NCBI RefSeq assembly: GCF_964340395.1
Contig: NC_135556.1
Coordinates: forward strand, 11,563,910-11,603,909
DNA: 40,000 bases
Direction of reading: 5' to 3'
Origin: Glandiceps talaboti
Taxonomy: Eukaryota; Hemichordata; Enteropneusta; Spengelidae
Part shown: piece by piece, positions 1-10,894 of the stretch
Layout of the letters: each line of letters opens with the position of its first letter
Position numbering within the stretch: position 1 is the stretch's first letter
Notes under the pieces: model-generated
What the model was told of the DNA's origin: nothing
What the model saw: the letters and a program-made list of their open reading frames with translations, nothing else
Database searches by the model: none
Position numbers and translations under genes: made by a program

Positions 1-1492
1 TAAACTTGCATATTCTGTAGACATTACCAGTCTTATCAAATTTTGGCCTGTGGATGCATCAAACTTTACCAGTTGTTGCACATTCCAAAGTATATGTATA
101 GTTTTATTATATGTTTGATTCCACCTGTTTTATATCTTTTGACTGAACTAGTTTTTTTTCTTGTGTAAATACGGTATTTTGTAATTATTCCGTACTTCAT
201 AGTTACTGTAGAGCAATTGTATTGAAATTTTACATTCTTCTTTTAGAAAGCCCTCATTATTTCTCATTGTTCTACGAATTGTAAAGTACCAAACTCGGGA
301 AACAGATTTTTACAAGCTACACTTTAGCTTTTCCCTGTTTTCCGGCCATAGAACTCTCAATTGTATTCTATACAGATGTGTTGTGCAATTTCTCTAGTTT
401 GTCAATTTCTGTATATATATGGCATACTGTGACAAATTCATTCTTTCTATGGCAAATAAACGGTTAAACAGATATGAGCAAGGACCACTCGGTCACGATG
501 ACTTTGTCTTAATTACCTTGATTCACATAATACAGCACTCGCCCTGCATGCAAAAGTCACAAAAGATAACTCCCCTCTCAGGTCGTCTTCCATTAGTAAG
601 GAAGTCACGACGATTATATATATTTCGTATATGACGTACATCGTGTTGGTTATTTGAGGCAATCTTCTAAAGTGTAACCCCAGGCAAACATTTCAGAATC
701 TTCATTCCTTGGATTCGTCATTTGCAAATGAATTTCGAACTTTGATAGACGTTCCCTATTTTCAGGGTTGAATTTACCAGTAACTCGAGTACATGTATAT
801 GATAAATTGTGTATACAGATGCATTTACAGTGATGTCGAACTGTCTTTAGGGCTTAGGGGTGACAGGAAAAAGTAATTTGTTTTGTTTTTTTCATTGGTA
901 GCTGTCAAAGATGTGAAATAGACATGTCAAGTTTAAAGTGCATGTGAAATCAAAGTTAATCGTCTATATTACTGAGGGATGTTTGCTCGTTTTGTGTGAC
1001 ATGTTTTCATATAAACTCAAAGTCATTGCTGTCTGATAGGGCAACATGACACCTTGTACCGCACATTTACCGGATTCATTAGCACTGATGGTGCCTTTCC
1101 ACTTCTACTTATATACGAACCAGTCTGTTATCGAGTCGTAGTGTCCACAATCGCGTTATGTTCCAGTCTAGATCTGTTTTGGGGTCATGGTTCCAATAAT
1201 CGCTTTTTATTCTTTTGCACAATGTTTAGCTTCGGACACAACAACATAATATTGTCGGGGTATTGTGACAATAATTTCATCGGTCCATGAAATTTTGAGA
1301 ATTATTTCAGTCTTTAAAGGAAATTAGTTTTCGATTGATTTGTTCAAATGAATTTTCGTTATTTTTTCAAATCATTCTTACTTCATTAAATAAGTGAATG
1401 GCGTAACAACTAAAAGCAGTGATGATTTTATTCAATATCAGTGATAAACAGTAATCGATATACAAGTCATGTGTATATATTTCTCTTCTCCC
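1..1492. other. Non-coding, AT-rich low-copy sequence
   Basis: No open frame here looks like a gene, and I see no tandem array. The open frames at 419-634 and 1054-1290 are short, AT-rich and match nothing I know; the second has no ATG at its start. I can support no element in this stretch. Confidence 0.55.
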
Positions 1493-1747
1493 TCATGTAC
1501 GATTTGAACAAAAATTCCAAGAACCTATTTGAAACACACTTCTCATTTTTCTCGGTATTCTGAATGTTTCATTAAATTGGGACTCGCGGGTATACGCGAG
1601 CGAACTACCATTATTATCACAAAATGTCGAAAAAAGAGTTCCGTATAGTATACTTGGCGTCGTGAGAGTGTGATTAATGATGCTAATTGTGTTCCTGTGG
1701 CATTGTGCTACACTCCCATCGAGAGGATTGATACCAAATACTGCCAT
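1493..1747 (-). CDS. Unassigned open frame, 84 aa
   Basis: An ATG-initiated frame of 84 codons ends in TGA. I do not recognise it. It begins MAVFGINPLDGSVAQCHR and has mixed third-codon bases and two N-x-T/S sequons (NHT, NET). No transmembrane stretch, signal peptide or catalytic motif is evident. Immediately upstream on the minus strand, GCAG precedes the bases AT-ATG, so the frame could be an exon beginning at a splice acceptor rather than a complete gene. A GC-rich hairpin (1583-1600, arms CTCGCG/CGCGAG) lies inside it. Chance occurrence is quite possible at this length. Confidence 0.15.
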   Translation of the reverse strand: MAVFGINPLDGSVAQCHRNTISIINHTLTTPSILYGTLFSTFCDNNGSSLAYTRESQFNETFRIPRKMRSVFQIGSWNFCSNRT

Positions 1748-1968
1748 ATCTGCGTCAAAGAGGTTTGTACAATTCCTAGATCTTAAAACCGAATGAGAAA
1801 TTCTGTCAGCGTTCTAAATCACATCATGAATATACTCGCGGCATCTTGTGCAATCATCCTTTGAAACGTTTTATTTCAGCGTTGTGTAGTGTCTGTTAGC
1901 ACGCCCCCAATCATTGTAAGCTGTCATTATTCAGCAACAAATGGTGATACAACAGCAGAATTTTTTTT

Positions 1969-2231
1969 CAATTCAATTCAATTCAATTCAGTTCAAAAGC
2001 TTTCTTGTCTGCATATAAAAACGCAGAAAATCGTCTTCAGGCTCGGCAGCATATCACATCATGGAGGTTTAAGGTGTTTATGTCACATTTATTTCGTACT
2101 CAAAGGCCATCGGCCCAAAATACAAGATTTAAATGTTTTCAAACAAAAAGGACAATTCAGAACCATAATTTATGAATAAATACACAAGCATGTGATCATG
2201 GAGGTTTAAGGGGAGACCTCCATGATCACAT
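1969..2231. mobile_element. Possible non-autonomous element remnant with ATTCA-repeat edge
   Basis: A T8 run is followed by a short pentanucleotide repeat (ATTCA)n at 1969-1992, the kind of tail found at the end of some non-LTR retroelements and SINEs. Downstream, the 17-bp word ATCATGGAGGTTTAAGG occurs twice in direct orientation (2058-2074 and 2195-2211), and the second copy is followed by an inverted partner. No coding domain is present and no target-site duplication was identified. Calling it a mobile element is inference. Confidence 0.25.
2190..2231. repeat. Perfect inverted repeat, 16-bp arms, 10-bp loop
   Basis: The left arm ATGTGATCATGGAGGT (2190-2205) and right arm ACCTCCATGATCACAT (2216-2231) are exact reverse complements around a 10-bp spacer. 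The left arm carries part of a word also found at 2058-2074. It could be a foldback end or a transcribed hairpin; nothing nearby decides between them. Confidence 0.85.
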
Positions 2232-2534
2232 CAACTAAGTACATGATGTACACTCTACTGTATGCACACAACTGGTTTTTTTCAAACATGGCTGCCTCCG
2301 ACACAAAAACTAACATCGAAGTGGTTGAAAGGGCATTTGACGTAAAACATTGACATAGAAGCTACACTGAAGCAAAAATCATGATAGGACAACGTCGATG
2401 ATGGAGCGTCACAGAATCATCAACAATGTACAAACGGTGTAGTGGGCCTTACCATACTTAAAATAAGTAACACAACGAGGCACCTAGGGGAATAGCGGGG
2501 GGTTAGGTTCCTGAAAAGAAAATATTCGCAGCCA

Positions 2535-2548
2535 CCCCCCCCCCCCCC
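2535..2548. repeat. C14 homopolymer
   Basis: An uninterrupted run of fourteen C lies in otherwise AT-rich DNA. Its length is prone to polymorphism and sequencing error. Confidence 0.9.
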
Positions 2549-2706
2549 ATTCGCGCTCTCAAAAAATTCACGCCCCTCCCCTAAATGAATCCAAGAACTT
2601 TAATTTGTAAGAATTCCCAAACTATTCTAATCTCAGTTTAGGGGCGAAATCAATAGTTCAATATTAGGATTAAAAAACTAAATTATTTTATATTAGTGGG
2701 TTTGAA

Positions 2707-2744
2707 CATAGACAATAGAGAGGGATCCCTCACTATTGTCTATG
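2707..2744. repeat. 38-bp near-perfect palindrome without spacer
   Basis: The halves meet at GGATCC with no loop. The left half reads CATAGACAATAGAGAGGGA; the right half is its reverse complement except for one base pair. TTTGAAC flanks it on the left (2701-2706 TTTGAA plus C) and GGTTTGAACC on the right, which may be a duplicated flank. It resembles two terminal inverted repeats joined head to head, as in a very small MITE or an excision product (inference). Confidence 0.8.
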
Positions 2745-3681
2745 GTTTGAACCATTAATAGTTCTCATCCTACAAAAACGAATTAAGGAATCTGTTGTGT
2801 ACCTCTAAATACAAATACATGTATTTCTAAAATATGTTGTCAAATTAAGAAATGGAAGAATTTTCTCGCTATAGTAAATATGCATGTAGTAAATAGTATA
2901 GATATGTATATGGTACAGCTACATTAAAGTGTCAGTGAAAGCTATACTTCCTCACTACATACCAGCTTTGTATTCATAGCACTAGTTACTACTACTACCT
3001 ACTGATTTGAAATTGGTTATGCTGTTTAAAACAGTTTTCAATTTTGTTCAATTTAGTTACAAAAGGAGGTAGGGGTGGGAACGCGGGGGGATCTGAGACC
3101 TAACTAAAAGAATTTAGTTTCTCATCCTACATCGAGCTTGTATTCATCTCGCGCCTTAACAACCCCCTCCATCTCAGCATGATGAAGTGAGCCATCAGCG
3201 ACGAGGCTTGGTAACCGATACAATGATGGACTTTTGAGTTGAAGTCGCAATTGTAGGTATAACGAATTATTAGTGCAGGACAGTTTACAGCAATGCTCGG
3301 GCTCAGTTTTAACTAATAATAATGACCGATTTAAAAGGTTTACTCTTTGCTATATCTCACACATATAACACTACTCCTATCTTTTTTAAATCTGTAGAAA
3401 TCATGGTGAATCGCCGTGTATCTCTCTTCCATACTTTTTTTGAGGGAGAATCCAACGTGTTATGCAAGCTTCTGTTCAGTATTGTGAATACATGCTAGAG
3501 TCTATATCCATGTCTTGATTAAGCTTACATTTGGCATCTAAGATATTTGGCGCTTCGTTATTTCTCTATATTTTGGGCAAACGATGGCTGATAAAAATAA
3601 TGACTTGATTTTATCTTTTATGTTTTTTTATTTTTATTTGGCGATCCCCTTTGTATGCATTGATGTCTACGTCACTCATCA
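2745..3681. other. No gene seen
   Basis: AT-rich low-copy sequence. The word TTCTCATCCTACA occurs twice (about 2763 and 3120) and a G-rich stretch lies near 3066-3092. These hint at old repeats, but no element can be delimited and no open frame is worth annotating. Confidence 0.5.
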
Positions 3682-3713
3682 GATCTCAGACCACCAAACA
3701 ATTGTCTGAGATC
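3682..3713. repeat. Hairpin, 10-bp arms, 12-bp loop
   Basis: GATCTCAGAC (3682-3691) and GTCTGAGATC (3704-3713) are exact reverse complements separated by 12 bp. No T-run follows and no gene context gives it a role. Confidence 0.75.
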
Positions 3714-4119
3714 AGATTCCTCGTCGCAACCATGTTTTGATTGTGCGGTTGACCCTTCGGATTCAAAACACCAGAGGCTAGTGCCACCAAGTGGTTGGGT
3801 TTCATGCAGTTGACGATTCTTTCGTTTTTTTAAGTGGACTTTTCACGAACATAGAATTTCCTACTGACCATGACAAGGTGCTGTTCCCTGTGCTTTGTGA
3901 ATACATATCGACGTAGAGTTAGTAAGTTGATAATTGGAGTGAACTTGTTAATTATAACGACGTACTACGGTGGTAATTAAAGGATGGGGGTAATAACAAT
4001 TGGAACACTAATTACTATAATTAACGAAATGTGCTTAGCGTGTGAAAAAGTCGATGATATTAAAGTTTAAGCTTTCTACTCGCTGAATCTTCGAGTACGA
4101 TATATTTGTTCTCTATCCG
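3714..4119. other. No gene seen before the first microsatellite
   Basis: Low-copy sequence of ordinary composition with no open frame of note and no repeats above a few bases. Confidence 0.5.
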
Positions 4120-4127
4120 GAGAGAGC

Positions 4128-4185
<58 letters not shown>

Positions 4186-4192
4186 GAGTAAC

Positions 4193-4249
<57 letters not shown>

Positions 4250-4448
4250 GACATACATACATACATACATACATACATACATACATACATACATACATAC
4301 ATACATACATACATACATACATACATACATACATACATACATACATACATACATAGACAGACAGACAGACAGACAGACAGAGACATACACACATACATAC
4401 ATACATACATACATACATACATACATACATACATACATACATACATAA

Positions 4449-4511
<63 letters not shown>

Positions 4512-4632
4512 GGCAGAGGCAGAGCGAAAGACAAAGAGAGACAAAGACAGATACAGACAGAAAGACAGAGACAGAGACAGAGACAAACATATAGAGAGGG
4601 GGAGAGGGTAAGAAGAAGGAGAAGAAGAAACC
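4120..4632. repeat. Compound microsatellite: (GA)n, (ACAG)n, (ACAT)n, (ACAG)n, (ACAT)n, (ACAG)n, purine tail
   Basis: GA repeats run to about 4188. Alternating ACAG and ACAT blocks follow to about 4512, then degenerate ACAG/GAGACA and a purine-rich tail of GAA/GGA words. All blocks share one tetranucleotide phase, so ACAG and ACAT differ by one base per unit. Because the repeats contain no stop codons in several frames on both strands, long artefactual open frames (S-V-C-L, Y-V-C-M, D-R-Q-T) cross the array. The GA block is a mirror-symmetric purine tract that can form triplex DNA. Confidence 0.95.
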
Positions 4633-5045
4633 ATGAGGTTAGAGATTTCTTTTTTCTGTATATTTGTGTGTTGACACACACACAAAAAGCAATCGCAAAA
4701 AAATGTCCCAACTTACGCGCTTACCATACAATGATTTAATAACCTTCAAGAATTATTAATGAATCGTGTCTGTACAATTTCCCGAAAGGACATTACAATT
4801 CTTGTACAATCAGTGACACAATGGATTGTATTTGAACCCCCATGACAACTCCACTTGGTACATGACCTGCTGGACAATGCCTTCACACAAATGTATAGGG
4901 GTATATGCGAGGATGTGATAATTGACTTAACAATTGGGAGCCGCCAGCATGAAAAATAGCAGATCATTGAGCAATTCAGTTAACTTATAGTACTATTGTG
5001 TCATTTTTATGTCGAGAGAATTGACATCTATAGCAGACAGTCTAA
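4633..5045. other. No convincing gene; one short minus-strand frame
   Basis: A short TGTGTG...ACACAC hairpin lies near 4665-4685. A 73-codon ATG frame on the minus strand (4967 to 4746) is Cys-rich near its end but matches nothing known to me. I do not call it a gene. Confidence 0.4.
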
Positions 5046-5456
5046 ATGTACTCAACTTTTTATTTGATAGAACGATTCTTTGAAACGATCATCTTAGCAT
5101 GCACTCGAGATTTGTTTTACCTCTACAGTAACACTGATACTAAACACAGGCTAGGAGTTCCACTTCAGTTAATTCAGAACATAGCATCCTGGTGTTGTGA
5201 GCATAAAACAGAAAATGTCCCGAACTTCCAAAATCGACAGAAAACTGAAGTCAGACTGCATTGGGAAACCTTACAGTCGTCCGATGGTGATGTAGTGATG
5301 ATTACTGTATACTTTTATAGGTACATGTTCCCACCACGACTACATGTACTGTCACGTTTAACACGCCATAGAGGGTGCTCGTGCATATTTGGGGGACAAC
5401 TGTTCAGTACTGGTGAACAGACTTGGTGCGACCACACATACAATGTGGACCCCTAG
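5046..5456 (+). CDS. Unassigned open frame, 136 aa
   Basis: This is the longest frame in the window that is not made of simple repeats. It starts at ATG 5046 and ends in TAG. The base composition is less AT-rich than its surroundings and codon use is mixed. The protein starts MYSTFYLIERFFETIILACT and has about six Cys but no recognisable domain, signal peptide or membrane helix beyond a moderately hydrophobic N-terminus. It contains the shared 10-mer AGAGGGTGCT at 5370-5379. It could be an exon, a degraded repeat or a chance frame. Short minus-strand frames overlap its 3' part, which argues against certainty. Confidence 0.2.
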   Translation: MYSTFYLIERFFETIILACTRDLFYLYSNTDTKHRLGVPLQLIQNIASWCCEHKTENVPNFQNRQKTEVRLHWETLQSSDGDVVMITVYFYRYMFPPRLHVLSRLTRHRGCSCIFGGQLFSTGEQTWCDHTYNVDP

Positions 5457-5505
5457 TGAATATTTATAGAAACTCCATCGATTGCTGAATCCGATGAATA
5501 GGCTT

Positions 5506-5823
5506 TTATAAAGTGTGACCTCTCCTAGAGCTGGGTAACCTCTTTGCAACAAAAGAGCCGAGTAGAAAGCGTTTGTAAAAGTCTATGAACGTCCGTCTCT
5601 TTGTTGAGACTACTTTTATTGTCTTCAATGTGGTACAGCTATGAATAGGGGCAGCCATCAAGGTGTGTACTTTCCTGTGTACCTTCGACATTGAGCCGAT
5701 TTCTGCTATCTTCGATTCACATAGGCAAGTTTTACACTTCTGTCGACACCGTTGAGGGATTGCGAGGAGGTGACAGGGGAGACGGGATTGGTCTGTGTTG
5801 AACGGTAAGCTGTGTCTAGTCAT
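5506..5823 (-). CDS. Unassigned open frame, 105 aa, basic and Cys-containing
   Basis: Starts at ATG (5821-5823) and ends in TAA. The product begins MTRHSLPFNTDQSRLPCHLL, is rich in Lys/Arg and Ser/Thr, and has a Cys cluster (CRQKCKTCLC, roughly residues 26-35). That spacing does not match any zinc-binding family I can name. Codon use is balanced for an AT-rich region. It lies tail to tail with the plus-strand frame at 5046-5456. No polyadenylation hexamer is evident just downstream. Either a real small gene or exon, or chance. Confidence 0.2.
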   Translation of the reverse strand: MTRHSLPFNTDQSRLPCHLLAIPQRCRQKCKTCLCESKIAEIGSMSKVHRKVHTLMAAPIHSCTTLKTIKVVSTKRRTFIDFYKRFLLGSFVAKRLPSSRRGHTL

Positions 5824-6062
5824 TTACTGTGGGGGATTAGTCGTTCCCAGGATGGGGTCAGTGAAAGTGGTATATGTATGAGGGGAGAGTGGGTAGAATT
5901 AGCTTACATGGCGCTCGACTTTTTTGTTTTAGACCTATTTTAATTACATATTGTAGTTCTTGTATAATACAGTGCATTGCTTGTAATATCACTATGTGGC
6001 TGAAGGTGTGAGAAATCAATTTTCGTGTCTCTCAGTCGTCTGAGCAACTTCATAGAAATGAT

Positions 6063-6323
6063 CTACTGAATTTGCACAATAACAAAACATTTTGAGTAAG
6101 CTAGATCGAGTTCTGACTCCTCGTGAGACACTGGTTGGGTCTTTTTGGCAATTACACGTAAAGTCCGTGGTAAGAAATTGTTGTTACAGACTATTAAAAC
6201 ACGGAGTCCTTCTGAAAGTGGACAACGTGCAGCGTACACCCGGTGTGGTAAACAGTTTGCACCGAGTATATGGCTAAGCGGACCATTCTGACTCACAACA
6301 AAGACGCCTACCCGAGGTGTCAT
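6063..6323 (-). CDS. Unassigned open frame, 86 aa
   Basis: An ATG-initiated minus-strand frame begins MTPRVGVFVVSQNGPLSHIL and ends in TAG. It is one of two successive coding-like frames on this strand (6323-6063, then 5823-5506), which would fit exons of one gene, but I could not find a convincing donor/acceptor pair joining them. Residues 1-50 alternate hydrophobic and polar residues like a folded protein; no motif is recognised. A plus-strand frame overlaps it. Confidence 0.18.
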   Translation of the reverse strand: MTPRVGVFVVSQNGPLSHILGANCLPHRVYAARCPLSEGLRVLIVCNNNFLPRTLRVIAKKTQPVSHEESELDLAYSKCFVIVQIQ

Positions 6324-7784
6324 TATCGCTCTTTGAATAGCATGATTGTAAAAGGCATGGAAAGCACAGGATGCGATAGCCTTTGGTCAAAATGTCTTAT
6401 TACTTACAACCGGTAAGATATTAAGGCCATGTAGCGATTGAAAGCCTATGTTTGATGTCAACACAATGCTTAACACGATTCTTGGTTACTTTAAACAAGT
6501 GTCCCCTTTTTCATCTTTTTTTTCTTCACACTGGGTTCTTCCAACAATTGTCATTGTACATAGCCGTTGTCGTCTGTTAAACAAGAATCATAAAATGTAA
6601 ATACTATAGTAAAGTATGATTACTTTCAAAAGATGGCCACACCCCTTACCTCGATCACGGTGGTTAACTTACCACCGGTGTAACGAACCATGATGATTAG
6701 AATACTTCCCACGTTCCCCCACAAAAAAAATGTTGCCTTTCGAGCGGACCATGGGTCATTCGAATAATATGCCCTTTCCTTGACAAATAGCATGTGACAA
6801 GATACCCCTAAAAGAGATTTACCGTTCGTTTGACAGCTAGACGGAAAAGATATATTGCTGGTTCTTTGATTTTTCACGCATGGTGGCACATGCCAAGCTT
6901 GACCATACTAAGAATGGGAAAATGCAGAAATGAAATATTCTTTGGATTTGATCATTTCTCTGGTATATTCTGGATAGCTTTTCCCCCTCAGAAAGCCTGT
7001 ACTGTATACCTAAATCACCTACAATCCCCCAGGCTAAGGTACTTAGTACAGTTACTAAGTATTAATGTTTATGGTGCGATCTGCCCTACCAGTGACCTGT
7101 ACTATGGTAAATTGAAGCCAACACTGAATAAAAGTTCAATCTAATATCACTAGAAGGACATCTCCGGTGATAAGGTGAACTTGCAAGTCAATTTGCAATA
7201 AAAGCAATACGTGTCCTTGGAACCTCCTTTCTCTAAAGTTTATCCATGTGGAAGCACACGCCACACAGAGCTGAAAGGCATCCCATTTGCTTCCCATGTA
7301 CAGCACAATTTCAGTAACTAATACCAATTTCTTAAGGCTTATAAGTAAATTTCATTAAGGCACACAATACACTTTCTTTCGACAAAGACCAGTTCCTGGA
7401 GGCAGTATAATAGATACTCCATTTTCCGAAAAGTTAGAATCGAAATGGTCACCATATATCTATGACCACTTGATTTAATGCTTGGTGTTTTTTTAAGTAG
7501 CTACTGTTTTTATCCTCACAATGTCCGCCTGTAATTCGCCAGACAGTGTACGTGTGGACATGTTTCGGTTGGCTCGACGGTTGGCCAGTCAGTCAGTCAC
7601 TCTGTTGGTCAGTTAGTTAGTCATTCGGCCGGTCAGTTCGTCATCAGCCAGTCAGTTACTTGCATGTTTACCGAAATGAGGTGAAACATCAGACCATCTT
7701 GTTTGGTGTCAAACCACAGATAGGGACTTCCTTGTTACTAAAGTTGGCAAAATATATGAGTCAAATGTTAGGTGGTGTCATCGT
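6324..7784. other. No supported gene; weak open frames and a degenerate CAGT tract
   Basis: Frames on both strands between 6626 and 7327 lack ATG at their track starts and show no known domain. A hairpin (arms CGGTGGT 6658-6664 and ACCACCG 6671-6677) and a degenerate CAGT/GGTC-type repeat at about 7580-7665 are the only structures I see. Confidence 0.4.
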
Positions 7785-7798
7785 GGGGGGGGGGGGGG
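7785..7798. repeat. G14 homopolymer
   Basis: Fourteen consecutive G in AT-rich sequence. Likely length-variable. Confidence 0.9.
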
Positions 7799-8031
7799 CA
7801 TAACTTGATTTGATCTTGTGATATTTCTGTGTTCAACTACAATTGACTTTGTCGCAATATCTAGACTTCAATTCAAGTCGCAATAATATTTTCAATACAG
7901 TGTAACTTTTGAGATGCATGACGGTTGTTTTACTGGTCACCTCTTCGTTTGTTTGTTAGTTTGTTGCTTATTATAAGTTGGTTGCTAGCTTGTTGGTTGT
8001 TCATAAATGTAAAGTTGCTTGTCCGTTCGGG

Positions 8032-8069
8032 GACTGACTGACTGACTGACTGACTGACTGACTGACTGA
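8032..8069. repeat. (GACT)n microsatellite
   Basis: About nine uninterrupted GACT units. The same CAGT/GACT theme appears in degenerate form 400 bp upstream (7580-7665). Confidence 0.95.
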
Positions 8070-8528
8070 TCACTAGTGACAGGGCTATTTTCAATTTCTC
8101 TTGCTGACATTTCAGTTAAAGTTTGAATTTCAAACATCCACTCACCGTTGTGGAATTTCAACCTGCAGGCCTTCCTTAATCCCCAAATGTCTCATCAAGT
8201 ACACTGAACTACTTAGAAAGGGATTGACTTAATCATGTATTTCAATCTGAAGCACAACCATTTAAAGACAACGGTATCATGTATCAGGTATTGTGGTAGA
8301 CATGGGGCCGATAGGGGTGGCAGACTTCCTAATAACTGAATAAACGAAGGTCATTGAAACCCGGGCAAAGTGAGTAATAGCACCCTCTAGAGGCGACTTC
8401 CAAAATCTGCAGACTGTAATATACCTATCCGTGAAATTAAGATTGACTGAACGAGATTCCAAAAATAGGGCCAGAAGATATACCACACGACTTTCTTATT
8501 TGTGATCTAGATTGTATGCTATATGGAT

Positions 8529-8530
<2 letters not shown>
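8070..8530. other. No gene seen; one CTCF-like word
   Basis: Low-copy sequence. The minus-strand frame at 8486-8277 has only a GTG at its start and is not called. At 8377-8390 the minus strand reads CCTCTAGAGGGTGC, 12 of 14 positions of the animal CTCF core CCASYAGRKGGCRS. The word is tentative. Confidence 0.35.

Positions 8531-8565
<35 letters not shown>
8531..8565. repeat. (ATC)n microsatellite
   Basis: About eleven uninterrupted ATC units. Confidence 0.95.
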
Positions 8566-10097
8566 GTCGTATATTTGTAACGCACGTTGCACAATCCTAT
8601 TTAGCGCTCATGTGTGTTTTTCAAAAAAGTAACTTGTCGTTTCTGCTATTTGATCCCGTATGTGGAAAATACAAAACCTGAGCATTACATGTACATTTTT
8701 CGACCACGTAGGCCGTGGAAATTTGATCCATCCTTTTTCCTCCGACTAGTGAGGAGTTGCAAAAAGCTCAAACAGGTTTATGTAAGTCGTGCGTTCATTC
8801 ATAACCGACTTTTCAATTAACCAGGGCGATGAAGTAGGGCTATAAGCCTCCTTGGTTTAATACAGAGCCACACACCGTAGTGTATCACAAAATAGTTCCT
8901 TTTGTTTTCAACATGTAACGTTAACTGAGGCTGCTCTATAATGGATTTGCAGCTGGGGTAACACCGGTGAATGCAATCAATGGTGCAATGCTTGGTTGTC
9001 CCTGAATGTTTGCTGATAGTATATCGTTACATATCTAAGAACGCGGAAAGGCTACTGAGTATTATAAAGAAGTAGTCATCGTTGGTACCCCCCCTCCGTT
9101 ATTTGTATAATAATTTTCTTTATAGAATTGAAATGGTCATTCGAAACGAGGTTGCCTCCATAGGACATGAAACTGGACTGCGATACACGACGTTTCGTAT
9201 TTCTAAAATTAGAGCAGTGTTCCCGATAAGCAAGAAATCAGAAACACCCTTCTTTCATTTTTGCTACAGGTCAGAGTAATTCGAATTCTCTTGCTTCAGC
9301 GCCTAGTCGTCATCCATAAACCGACACTTGTGGCTCTCATTAATACCCACCGTAATCATCAGGTTAAGGGACTTTGTGAAATTAAAAGCACTGTTAGTAG
9401 ACAAATTTCCCGTATCAGGGGAACTGAAAACGCAGGAACACATAATCGTTAAATGGATACTGATATAAAATAGTGACCCGCGGTTTTTTTTTCACTGTAA
9501 AGTGATCAGAAGTAAATACTTGTAACTAAAACCCATGAGGTTATTCCATGCTTTTAAACGCAACACAACATTATTGAATAACATTCTAGATACCATTATC
9601 ATATTGGCAACTCTGAGTGTCGGCAACTTCACTATCTTCTAAAATTTCCATAATTCGTACGAAAGACGTCTCAAAGGGGAGTATTCTTTCCGACACACAC
9701 CGAGGTGTTTCGCTAGACCCGTGACCCCAGCATTGGGTCATCGCAAAATATCGAGAGGGCACCAGAAAATGTCACGTGTTGTTGTCAGTCATACATATCA
9801 TTCATAACCTATGCATACCTTATTCAAGCCAAGATATCTTGATACATATCAGTTGGATGTTGTTTTCGATTCAGGGAGCGTTATGACTTTTATGAAAATA
9901 CTTCACATGCATTTCAATAGTTAATATTGTCAGATGACCTTTCAACTTTATATGACATCAAAGAGACTCCGACAGTGACGAGCCACAACGCGAGGAGAAA
10001 ATAATAACGTGGGTGTTTACAGTATTATAGTATTAGACACACTCTTACATGTCTAGCGATGACTTACTGTTATATTTGCTATATAAAACGAGTTGTG
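8566..10097. other. No supported gene
   Basis: Frames at 9082-9279 and 9261-9452 start at TTG-type codons or at a marginal position. A polypyrimidine tract ending CTACAG at 9269 looks like a splice acceptor, but no matching coding segment is convincing. A near-palindrome TGACCCCAgcATTGGGTCA (about 9722-9741) and AGAGGGCAC (9754-9762, CTCF-half-like) are present. Confidence 0.4.
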
Positions 10098-10164
10098 TTT
10101 GTGTCAATGACACACACACATGCAAATTACGCAGTGTGTGTGTTTGCATGACTTATGTCTGCAG

Positions 10165-10210
<46 letters not shown>

Positions 10211-10440
10211 ATGTATGTATGTATGTATGTATGTATGTATGTATGTATGTATGTATGTATGCATGCATGCATGCATGTGTATGTATGTATGTATGTATGT
10301 ATGTATGTATGTATGTATGTATGTATGTCTGTCTGTATGTATGTATGTATGTATGTTTGTGTATGCGTATGTATGTATGTATGTATGTATGTATGTATGT
10401 ATGTATGTATGTATGTATGTATGTATGTATGTATGTATGT
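10165..10440. repeat. Compound (CTGT)n-(ATGT)n microsatellite with (GCAT)4 insert
   Basis: CTGT units (about 10165-10209) pass in phase into ATGT units. A GCAT block (about 10258-10276) and short CTGT, TTTGTG and ATGCGT interruptions break the array. The repeat is stop-free in its three forward frames, giving spurious M-Y-V-C and S-V-C-L proteins. Confidence 0.96.
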
Positions 10441-10850
10441 TAGGGTTCTGTACTAGACTTGCTATATTCTTTTGACATTTGTATGCATGTGTTACTTTTG
10501 TAATCTTATGCAGTTATTCAGTTGTAACGGTTGCCTTATTTCTTTTCTGAAAGCTTGATCCATTTTTACAACATTATAAATCAAATATATAGGTTTCAAT
10601 ATTGAATACAGTAAAACAGAATGGGGTAGTATGCAAGTGTGTACGGTAATGGCAGAATGAATACGAGAATAAGTAAGTTATTCTTGGTCTAAATTTAGTT
10701 TCTCTGGTCACATGATTTATGTCGGTGATAATAAGGACCTGTTTGATTCTTAAAAACGTGTCACATCTTGAGGAGGAATTGTTAGTTGTGATGCTTACAG
10801 GACTTCGTTAAAGCTTACGATAAATAGAACAACTAGTTAACACACCCTGG
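10441..10850. other. No gene seen
   Basis: AT-rich low-copy flank of the microsatellite with no open frame or repeat worth naming. Confidence 0.5.
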
Positions 10851-10894
10851 CCAATATACAGGTTTCTCCGGTATGCATCTGCGCTTGCGCAGAT
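10851..10894 (+). promoter_or_regulatory. Possible promoter elements: CCAAT motif and NRF1-like palindrome
   Basis: CCAAT occurs at 10851-10855. Twenty-two bases later lies the 18-bp perfect palindrome ATCTGCGCttGCGCAGAT (10877-10894). Its core TGCGCTTGCGCA differs by one base from the NRF1 site TGCGCATGCGCA. A good splice donor follows within 40 bp. Together they resemble a small TATA-less promoter, but CpG-rich palindromes can also come from transposon ends. Confidence 0.25.

Noticed and set aside
6626-7327. Further exons of the 5-6.3 kb frame cluster
   Set aside because: The frames begin at non-ATG codons, overlap on opposite strands, and lack consistent splice sites.
8277-8486. 69-codon minus-strand gene
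   Set aside because: It starts at GTG, has no recognisable domain, and is within the length expected by chance.
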